Of a DNA stretch of 8,832 nt, positions 1 through 4,558 are shown in pieces. Source of the DNA: Synechococcus sp. UW140 (GTDB lineage Bacteria > Cyanobacteriota > Cyanobacteriia > PCC-6307 > Cyanobiaceae); contig CAMDWF010000077.1 of NCBI GenBank assembly GCA_945878795.1, forward strand, positions 1 to 8,832, written 5' to 3'. How positions within the stretch are numbered: position 1 is the first letter of the stretch; each line of letters starts with the position of its first letter. Under the pieces are notes generated by a model. That model was not told where the DNA came from, did no database searches, and saw nothing but the letters and a program-made list of their open reading frames with translations. The translations under genes and the position numbers were made by a program.

Positions 1-1
1 G

Positions 2-364
2 GGTTCCTTCGAACCGCCGTTGGTGGTGATGGCGGTGCGGGCGGATTCCACCAGCAATGGCATCATCCAGCGCACGGGCCGCTTCTCCCTCAACGTGCTG
101 GCTGACCACCAGAAAGATTTGGCGGCCGTGTTCTTCAAGCCCCAACAGGCCGTGGGCGGCCGCTTTGATGCGGCCCCCTTCAGCCTTGGGCCCCTCGGTC
201 TGCCAATCCTCAATGACGCCCTTGGCGGCTTGGAATGCACCTTGGTGGGTCAGGTGGCCCATGGGGATCACACCGTCTTTGTGGCCGAAGTCAAGAGTGC
301 GGTGCTGCATCGCGATGGCAGCCCCCTCGAACTTGCGGGCACAGGCTGGCAGTACGGGGGGTGA
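2..364 (+). CDS. Flavin reductase-like FMN-binding domain protein (5' truncated)
   Basis: The reading frame is open from the left edge, so the N-terminus is missing; about 120 C-terminal residues are visible. They read as the split-barrel flavin reductase (DIM6/NTAB-like) domain. The early stretch SFEPPLVVMAVRADS matches the FMN-contacting segment, RFSLNVLADHQ and LGGLECTLVGQVAHGDHTVFVAEV match the later core strands, and the protein ends at a typical HRDGSPLELAGTGWQYGG. Family members bind FMN and reduce flavin with NAD(P)H or act as small flavoproteins in the cytoplasm. Cyanobacterial flavodiiron proteins carry the same domain at their C-terminus, so with the front missing I cannot exclude that this is the tail of such a protein; the ending looks more like a stand-alone reductase. 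The TGA overlaps the GTG start of uvrC, so the two are probably co-translated. No functional link to nucleotide excision repair is evident. Confidence 0.85.
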   Translation, partial: GSFEPPLVVMAVRADSTSNGIIQRTGRFSLNVLADHQKDLAAVFFKPQQAVGGRFDAAPFSLGPLGLPILNDALGGLECTLVGQVAHGDHTVFVAEVKSAVLHRDGSPLELAGTGWQYGG

Positions 365-2403
365 AGGAAGGCCCTCTGATCGCTGTACCCGCCAGCCGGC
401 CCCTGCTGCTGCAGAGTGAGCGGCTGGCCGCCCGGCTGCGGGAGATTCCCGCCGAGCCGGGCTGCTACTTAATGCGCGATAGCGAAGACGCAATTCTTTA
501 TATTGGTAAGGCCAAGGTGCTGCGCAACCGGGTGCGTTCCTATTTCCAGGAGTCCGGTGGTCATAGCCCCCGCATCAGCTTGATGGTGCGGCAGATCTGT
601 GAGATTGAATTCATCGTCACCGACAGCGAGGCGGAAGCCCTGGCTTTGGAGGCGAACCTGATCAAAAATAATCAGCCGCACTTCAATGTGTTGCTTAAAG
701 ACGATAAAAAATATCCCTATCTCTGCATCACCTGGAGTGAGTCCTACCCGCGTATTTTTATTACCCGTCGCCGTCGTCAGCGCAGTCCCCTCGATCGTTT
801 CTACGGCCCCTACGTTGATGTCGGCCTGCTACGCCGCACCCTTACATTGGTGAAACGGGTGTTCCCCCTGCGGCAGCGTCCCCAGCCCCTCTATCGCGAC
901 CGTACCTGTCTTAACTACGACATCGGCCGTTGCCCTGGGGTTTGCCAGCAGAAGATTTCCTCTGAGAATTATCACCAAAGCCTGCGCAAGGTGGCGATGG
1001 TCTTTCAGGGCCGCAACGATGAATTAATCACCCTGTTGCAGGAACAAATGCAGCGGTGTGCCGACCGGCTTGATTTCGAATCGGCCGCCCACCTGCGTGA
1101 TCAGTTGCAGGGCCTTGATGCCCTCACCGCCAACCAAAAGATGAGCCTGGGAGATAGTTCGGTCAGCCATGACGTGGTGGCCTTGGCCGCCGATGACCGG
1201 CTGGCGGCTGTTCAGTTGTTCCAGATGCGGGCCGGGCGTTTGGTGGGCCGTCTTGGTTACACCGCCGATGCCGCTGCTGACAGCGGCGAGTTGGCGGATC
1301 GGGGCCGCATCCTGCAGCGGGTGATTGAAGAGCATTACAGCCAGGTGGAGCCTGTGGAAATACCGCCCGAGCTGCTTTTGCAATATCCCCTGCCCCAGCA
1401 GGCCCTGATCCAAGAGTGGCTAGGGGAGAGGCGTGGCCGCAAGGTGAAGTTGACGGTGCCCCAGCGCCAGCAAAAGGCGGACCTCGTGGAGCTGGTTGAA
1501 CGTAATGCTGGTTTTGAGCTGGTGCGTGCCCAGCGCGGCGCCGAACAGCAACTGCTGGCGATCGAGGACCTCGCCCAGTTGCTGGAACTGCCGGTGCCCC
1601 CCCGCCGCATTGAGGGCTATGACATCAGCCATATCCAGGGCAGTGACGCCGTCGCCTCCCAGGTGGTCTTCATTGATGGCTTGCCGGCCAAACAGCACTA
1701 CCGCAAATACAAGATTCAGAGCAGCAGCATTCGCTCGGGCCACTCCGATGACTTCATGGCGATGGCCGAGATCATGCGGCGCCGTTTTCGGCGCTGGGCC
1801 CAGGCCAAGGCCGAGGGGGCGGACCTGCTGGCCCTGCGCCGGGCCGCCAACACCACATTGCACACGGGCGGCCTCAATGACTGGCCGGATGTGGTCATGA
1901 TTGACGGCGGCAAGGGTCAGCTCTCCGCTGTGATGGAAGCCCTGCGCGAACTCAACCTGCAGGAAGACCTTGTGGTGTGCTCCCTGGCCAAGCAGCGCGA
2001 AGAAATTTTCCTGCCCGGCGCCAGAGAGCCCCTGGAGAGTGAGCCGGAGCAGCTGGGGGTGATGTTGTTGCGGCGCCTCAGGGATGAGGCCCACCGTTTT
2101 GCTGTCAGCTTCCATCGCCAGCAGCGGGGTGAGCGGATGCGTCGCTCACGCCTTGGCGACATCCCCGGCCTTGGCCCCAAACGGGTCAAGGATCTTTTGG
2201 CCCACTTCCATTCGGTGGATGCCATCCAACTCGCCAGTCCCGAGACCCTGGCCCTGGCTCCTGGGCTGGGTCCCGCCTTGGCACGTCAGGTATGGGAATG
2301 GTTCCATCCGCAGGGGCTCGGCGAGGAGGGTGCCGATGACACCCCTGGCGCCAGGTCCCACGAGCTGCCTGTTCCCCCCCCCACCCCGGAGGCCCATCCT
2401 TGA
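361..2403 (+). CDS. uvrC: UvrABC system protein C (excinuclease subunit C)
   Basis: This is the nuclease subunit of nucleotide excision repair, which makes the 3' then 5' incisions around a lesion in the UvrB-DNA complex. With the GTG start at 361 it has 680 residues, somewhat longer than the roughly 610 of E. coli. The domains are in the usual order. The GIY-YIG nuclease has GCY at 34-36 and YIG at 47-49, followed by GKAKVLRNRVRSYF. The UvrB-binding UVR motif is at about 221-255 (RLDFESAAHLRDQL). The RNase H-like 5' nuclease has its acidic residues in GYDISH (D421) and VVMIDGGKGQL (D515). A helix-hairpin-helix pair is at about 597-650 (DIPGLGPKRVKDLL, LAPGLGPALARQV). An extra segment between EIMRRRF and the IDGG motif appears normal for cyanobacterial UvrC. 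I chose 361 because it overlaps the upstream stop as GTGA and leaves a short leader before the nuclease. The frame stays open back to 235, but that part lies inside the flavin reductase gene. The C-terminal tail is proline-rich and encoded by a run of nine C. Confidence 0.97.
   Translation: MKEGPLIAVPASRPLLLQSERLAARLREIPAEPGCYLMRDSEDAILYIGKAKVLRNRVRSYFQESGGHSPRISLMVRQICEIEFIVTDSEAEALALEANLIKNNQPHFNVLLKDDKKYPYLCITWSESYPRIFITRRRRQRSPLDRFYGPYVDVGLLRRTLTLVKRVFPLRQRPQPLYRDRTCLNYDIGRCPGVCQQKISSENYHQSLRKVAMVFQGRNDELITLLQEQMQRCADRLDFESAAHLRDQLQGLDALTANQKMSLGDSSVSHDVVALAADDRLAAVQLFQMRAGRLVGRLGYTADAAADSGELADRGRILQRVIEEHYSQVEPVEIPPELLLQYPLPQQALIQEWLGERRGRKVKLTVPQRQQKADLVELVERNAGFELVRAQRGAEQQLLAIEDLAQLLELPVPPRRIEGYDISHIQGSDAVASQVVFIDGLPAKQHYRKYKIQSSSIRSGHSDDFMAMAEIMRRRFRRWAQAKAEGADLLALRRAANTTLHTGGLNDWPDVVMIDGGKGQLSAVMEALRELNLQEDLVVCSLAKQREEIFLPGAREPLESEPEQLGVMLLRRLRDEAHRFAVSFHRQQRGERMRRSRLGDIPGLGPKRVKDLLAHFHSVDAIQLASPETLALAPGLGPALARQVWEWFHPQGLGEEGADDTPGARSHELPVPPPTPEAHP
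2388..2392 (+). promoter_or_regulatory. Ribosome binding site supporting a TTG start
   Basis: GGAGG lies inside the last codons of uvrC, seven bases before TTG at 2400. It is the clearest Shine-Dalgarno match in the window and supports TTG as the start of the next gene, which has no ATG before its hydrophobic segment. Together with the TTGA start/stop overlap it indicates translational coupling to uvrC. Confidence 0.7.
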
Positions 2404-2759
2404 GCCGCGCCGCGCCGCGAGCCCGGCGGCTGGGGATCGTGTTGGCGCTGATGGCTGTGGTAGCTGCATTCGTTCTGGGCGTCGCCGCCGTCCAGGCAGC
2501 CCCTGGCCTCTGCGTGGGTCCCGTTTGCGGTGATTTGTTCAGCCGCAGTAGCCAGATGGATTGGCAATTGCGCCTGCGCATCGAAGATCAGCGCGGTCAG
2601 CGTGAACGGATCGTCGTCGATTGCCGCCATGGAGCGATCAGTCCCCAGCAGGGTCCGATCGAGCGGGGTCATGTCGCCGCCGTGGCCCGCAGGGCCTGCC
2701 GATTGGCGCATTTGCCGGTCTCCTTCACCCATGGGGAGGGCCTTGCTGCGTCTCTTTAG
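2400..2759 (+). CDS. Small exported or membrane-anchored protein of unknown function
   Basis: This 119-residue protein has an arginine-rich N-terminus (SRAAPRARR) followed by a hydrophobic segment at about 11-33 (LGIVLALMAVVAAFVLGVAAVQA). That is a signal peptide or single anchor, with a plausible signal-peptidase site near VQAA. The remaining 85 or so residues are hydrophilic and contain four cysteines (LCVGPVCG, VDCRHG, ARRACRL), so they may form disulfides in the periplasm. I recognise no enzymatic motif; it reads like a conserved cyanobacterial hypothetical protein. The TTG start overlaps the uvrC stop by four bases and has a good ribosome binding site, so it is probably expressed with uvrC, though an exported protein is unlikely to act in repair. 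The GC3-rich codon use matches its neighbours. Confidence 0.8.
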   Translation: MSRAAPRARRLGIVLALMAVVAAFVLGVAAVQAAPGLCVGPVCGDLFSRSSQMDWQLRLRIEDQRGQRERIVVDCRHGAISPQQGPIERGHVAAVARRACRLAHLPVSFTHGEGLAASL

Positions 2760-2946
2760 CAATCCAACGGGGGGCGGGGCCTAGGGTGGTGTTGCGGAGA
2801 TGGTAAGAGTGCTTGATCTCGACCATCCCATCCGCCCCCCAACCTCGTGGCCTTGGAGGCACCACGGCGAATGACTAGATCCCTGCGGCGACCAGACCTT
2901 CGCCTGCACGGTTACGCCACGTGCCTACCCTCCCCGCAAGCCCCCT
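2760..2946. other. Structured GC-rich intergenic gap with inverted repeats
   Basis: This 187-base gap lies between two plus-strand genes. GGGGGGCGG at 2769-2777 is the perfect complement of CCGCCCCCC at 2832-2840. Nested inside, GATGGT (2799-2804) pairs with ACCATC (2822-2827), and GAGAT (2797-2801) could alternatively pair with ATCTC (2816-2820). Downstream there are CGTGG/CCACG (2846-2850, 2862-2866) and GCACG/CGTGC (2906-2910, 2920-2924). No U-tract follows, so it is not a standard intrinsic terminator. It could be the 3' end of the uvrC transcript, the leader of the 82-aa gene, or an unrecognised RNA. Two micro-ORFs overlap it: 33 codons on minus (2725-2826) and 28 codons on plus (2871-2957). 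In GC-rich DNA some of this pairing is expected by chance. Confidence 0.45.
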
Positions 2947-3195
2947 ATGACCAATGATTCGGCGCCGGTTCTGACGATCGGTGAACTCGAAGCCAAATAT
3001 CCGATGTATTGCAAGGCCTTGAGGCTGCTACTACGTGAAGGCTGTACGCAGAAACAAATTGAACGCACCGTCTGCTGGGATCGGCTAGCGATTTTGCACC
3101 ACAGTTTACCGAGACGTTACAAGTCTCCTGAATATCTGTTCTGGTTGTTCCGCCGCGAATGCGAACAACAAAAACAAGTAGCTGAGATGGACTAA
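2947..3195 (+). CDS. Small conserved cyanobacterial protein (possibly DUF3136)
   Basis: This 82-residue soluble protein has no signal peptide or membrane segment. It reads TIGELEAKYPMYCKALRLLL, then REGCTQKQIERTVCWDRL, LHHSLPRRYKSPEYLFWLF and a charged tail. The pattern suggests a compact helical domain, and the segment around TQKQIERTVCWDRL superficially resembles a helix-turn-helix. From memory it resembles the family of short marine picocyanobacterial proteins named DUF3136; I cannot confirm that here. The function is unknown. The ATG at 2947 has no clear Shine-Dalgarno. A 28-codon ORF with its own GGAGG upstream overlaps this start, so coupling to it is possible. The gene faces the minus-strand 70-aa gene 72 bases away; the spacer is G/T-rich (repeated GGTT) and has no evident hairpin terminator. 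Confidence 0.82.
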   Translation: MTNDSAPVLTIGELEAKYPMYCKALRLLLREGCTQKQIERTVCWDRLAILHHSLPRRYKSPEYLFWLFRRECEQQKQVAEMD

Positions 3196-3267
3196 GCCTG
3201 ACCTGACTTGCCCCTGTCCTGACGTGGGTCGGATTTGGTTTGGTTGGGTTCGGTTGATGAAACTTAC

Positions 3268-3480
3268 TCAGCCCAAGGTTGTCAGCTGCAACCAGCAGCC
3301 ACTGGGGGCCAGTTTCTCGATCACCACCGGTCGCCTCTGTTCTGATGCCAGTTGGCGGGCATAGCTGTGGGCGGCGACACTGCTGTTGAAGTGGAAGGCC
3401 GAAACGTCCTCCGGAACCATCTTTTCATGGCGTACCGCTTCGCGGACGCGGTAGGGGCCGTTCACTGTTTGCGCGTTCAT
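3268..3480 (-). CDS. Small protein of unknown function, 70 aa
   Basis: The protein starts MNAQTVNGPYRVREAVRHEK and ends SGCWLQLTTLG. It is basic, soluble and without a membrane segment. The composition is protein-like, with aromatic and hydrophobic residues spread evenly (GPYRV, VSAFHFNSSVAAHSYARQLASEQ, PVVIEKL). It looks like a small alpha/beta domain, but I recognise no family and assign no function. I chose ATG at 3480; a TTG six codons upstream (3498) is possible but adds nothing convincing. There is no clear Shine-Dalgarno. It is transcribed in the same direction as the RRM gene, but the 338-base gap between them contains strong minus-strand terminators, so it should have its own promoter. 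The AT-rich stretch at 3530-3590, with an eight-base homopolymer, is the likeliest place. Confidence 0.72.
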   Translation of the reverse strand: MNAQTVNGPYRVREAVRHEKMVPEDVSAFHFNSSVAAHSYARQLASEQRRPVVIEKLAPSGCWLQLTTLG

Positions 3481-3670
3481 GTAACGACTTTGGCCCAAGA
3501 CTGGTTGGGTTGGGCAATTCTGCTTTTTATCTCTGGGTTTCGCCTGGATCTTGGCAACTGCTTATTGATTTAATGTAAAGATTTTTTTTGCATGACGCTC
3601 CCGTTTCAAGCGGCCATCTGCCCATTTTCGCTTGGGCTGCCGGTAAAGGGCACAATCGGGCAAGAAGTTC
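3481..3670. other. AT-rich upstream region of the 70-aa gene, no gene seen
   Basis: I see no convincing coding sequence here. A 29-codon frame on plus from ATG 3592 has no ribosome binding site and atypical content. The stretch 3515-3595 is clearly more AT-rich than the rest of the window and ends in T8 (3582-3589), which on the minus strand is an A-tract that could serve as a promoter UP-like element for the 70-aa gene. I could not place a -35/-10 pair with confidence. An imperfect hairpin (GCCCA/TGGGC with an outer CGGC/GCCG) lies at about 3609-3644. Confidence 0.4.
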
Positions 3671-3671
3671 C

Positions 3672-3713
3672 AAAAACATAAAAACCGTCCCGACGGCAAG
3701 GTCGGAGGCGGTT
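3672..3713 (-). terminator. Rho-independent terminator (minus strand), distal copy
   Basis: The arms 3683-3694 and 3701-3713 form a 12-bp stem with one bulged A (3706), one G-U pair and a six-base loop. Read on the minus strand, the stem is followed by TTTTTATGTTTTT, a good U-tract; on the plus strand nothing U-rich follows. It is the second terminator downstream of the RRM gene, so it either backs up the first or ends a separate short transcript that starts between them. Confidence 0.75.
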
Positions 3714-3725
3714 GAATCGGAATTG

Positions 3726-3759
3726 TTTAGCCTTTATCCATGCATGGGTAAAGGCTAAA
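3726..3759. repeat. 34-base near-perfect palindrome
   Basis: TTTAGCCTTTATCCATG is followed directly by CATGGGTAAAGGCTAAA. The halves are complementary at every position but one, and that one can be a G-U pair in RNA on the minus-to-plus pairing. As RNA it would make a long hairpin; as DNA it is a two-fold symmetric site with TGCA at its centre. No U-tract follows on either strand, so it is not a typical terminator. Confidence 0.8.
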
Positions 3760-3770
3760 TATTTAAACCT

Positions 3771-3812
3771 AAAAAATAGCCAAAGGAGGGTTAGTAAGCG
3801 ACTGAGCCCTCC
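3771..3812 (-). terminator. Rho-independent terminator of the RRM gene
   Basis: GGAGGG at 3785-3790 and CCCTCC at 3807-3812 form the base of an 11-bp stem with one bulge and a short AAGCG loop. It sits six bases past the RRM stop codon. On the minus strand it is followed by TTTGGCTATTTTTT, which completes an intrinsic terminator. Confidence 0.75.
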
Positions 3813-3818
3813 AATTGA

Positions 3819-4157
3819 TCACCAGCGGTTCCGATTGCCGCCACCGCCACCGCCGCCACCGCCGCCATAACCACCGCCGCCACCGCCGCCGTAGCCACCG
3901 CCGCCACCCCGCTCGGGACGGGGCTCAGCCTTATTGACGCGGATGGCGCGACCCATCCATTCGACGTTCTGCAAATCGGCGATGGCCTTGGCTTCTTCAG
4001 CTTCGCTGGCCATTTCGACAAATGCAAAACCCCGCTTGCGACCGGTTTCACGGTCAAGGGGAAGGCTGCATTTGTTGACTTTGCCGTACTCACCGAAGAG
4101 CTGCTGGACGTCCTGCTCCTCGGCGTCAAAGGAGAGGTTGCCCACGTAAATTGTCAT
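3819..4157 (-). CDS. Glycine-rich RRM RNA-binding protein (cyanobacterial Rbp type)
   Basis: The protein has 112 residues: one RNA-recognition motif (about 1-78) and a tail of almost pure glycine. RNP2 is IYVGNL at 3-8 and RNP1 is RGFAFVEM at 42-49, with the aromatic residues at 4, 44 and 46 that stack on RNA bases. Linker ETGRKRG and the ending WMGRAIRVNKAEPRPER are typical. Residues 84-107 are glycine apart from two tyrosines, and the protein ends NRNRW. Cyanobacterial Rbp proteins are cytoplasmic single-stranded RNA binders; several are cold-induced and they influence mRNA fate and location. The tail is encoded by a CCG/CCA-type tandem repeat (3837-3908) prone to length change. ATG at 4157 sits directly before RNP2; the ribosome binding site is weak (AGG). 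A 154-base leader separates it from the divergent Nif11 gene, fitting the post-transcriptional control known for rbp genes. A terminator follows at 3771-3812. Paralogues are common, so I give no letter. Confidence 0.93.
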   Translation of the reverse strand: MTIYVGNLSFDAEEQDVQQLFGEYGKVNKCSLPLDRETGRKRGFAFVEMASEAEEAKAIADLQNVEWMGRAIRVNKAEPRPERGGGGGYGGGGGGGYGGGGGGGGGGNRNRW

Positions 4158-4184
4158 GAACCTGGAAAAGAAACTATGAACCTG
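4156..4184 (-). repeat. Direct repeat across the RRM gene start
   Basis: On the minus strand CAGGTTCAT occurs twice, 20 bases apart (4176-4184 and 4156-4164). The second copy supplies both the weak Shine-Dalgarno (AGG) and the first bases of the start codon. The first copy has ATA where the second has ATG, so it looks like a decoy of the initiation site. It may be chance or a small tandem duplication; a protein or ribosome binding role is inference. Confidence 0.45.
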
Positions 4185-4320
4185 ATCCGCCGAAAGCCCC
4201 GAAGAAAGTTGTCAGCTCCCTGAAGAGAAATCTTTGAACCAGCACCAGCCTACACCCCTCCTTGGCTGCGCCGTTGTTCGCCAACCTGGTTAGGACTGGG
4301 GGGCCCCACCCATGTGCCCC

Positions 4321-4485
4321 ATGTCCAAACCCCAGCTCCAGGCCTTTCTGCTCAAGGTCAATGCCGACCCGGCTCTCAAGGCCATGGTCGATGCGGCCGC
4401 TGATGCGGCCGCAGTCACCGTGATCGCCGAAGCGGAAGGTCACCACTTTTCGCCAGCCTCTTGGACCCGTCACCTGCGCGACTGA
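4321..4485 (+). CDS. Nif11-domain mini-protein without a core peptide
   Basis: The frame encodes 54 residues. MSKPQLQAFLLKVNADPALK followed by AMVDAAADAAAVTVIAEAEG matches the Nif11 pattern: a helical N-terminus of the MSxxQLxxFLxKVxxDxxLxxxL type, then an alanine-rich helix ending in IAxxxG. In cyanobacteria Nif11 domains are leader peptides of RiPP precursors, including prochlorosins, and also occur as stand-alone small proteins of unknown role. This one ends in HHFSPASWTRHLRD, without a Gly-Gly or GVAGG cleavage motif and without a Cys/Ser/Thr-rich core, so it is a stand-alone or truncated form. ATG 4321 fits the family start; ATG 4312 in the same frame adds MCP and has GGGGGG eight bases upstream. 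Codons for DAAADAAA contain an 11-base direct repeat (4390-4400, 4402-4412) with two NotI sites. No modifying enzyme or peptidase transporter is nearby. It is divergent from the RRM gene and converges on the desaturase gene. Confidence 0.75.
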   Translation: MSKPQLQAFLLKVNADPALKAMVDAAADAAAVTVIAEAEGHHFSPASWTRHLRD

Positions 4486-4558
4486 ACTTGAACAGCGTGG
4501 TTGAGGTCCGCTTGGCCAAGACCGTGCCGAGAGTAAGGCTCCAGACATCCCCCGCCCA

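Larger units (their letters stand above)
3672..3765 (-). ncRNA. Candidate small RNA between two minus-strand terminators
   Basis: The interval between the RRM-gene terminator and the distal terminator is about 95 bases. It holds a near-perfect 34-base palindrome, a short single-stranded linker (around CAATTCCGATTCAACC on the minus strand) and then a complete intrinsic terminator. Hairpin, linker, terminator hairpin plus U-tract is a common sRNA layout, and a second terminator with no gene before it needs explaining. Against this, no strong promoter is visible: a TTGGCT lies about 17 bases before an AT-rich ATTTAG, which is weak. Tandem terminators for an abundant mRNA would explain the same sequence. 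Confidence 0.3.

Noticed and set aside
235..360. Longer uvrC N-terminus from ATG 235
   Set aside because: It would lie wholly inside the flavin reductase gene and adds non-conserved residues. GTG 361 with the GTGA overlap fits better.
1420..2115. 231-codon frame on minus within uvrC
   Set aside because: This is a composition-driven shadow of uvrC, without a motif and on the opposite strand of a well-supported gene.
3196..3267. Repeated CTGAC and GGTT words between convergent small genes as a functional repeat
   Set aside because: The units are short and irregular, with no stable hairpin. Simple G/T-rich spacer is the safer reading.
3592..3681. 29-codon ORF on plus in the RRM/70-aa gap
   Set aside because: There is no ribosome binding site, the composition is not gene-like, and it overlaps an imperfect hairpin region.
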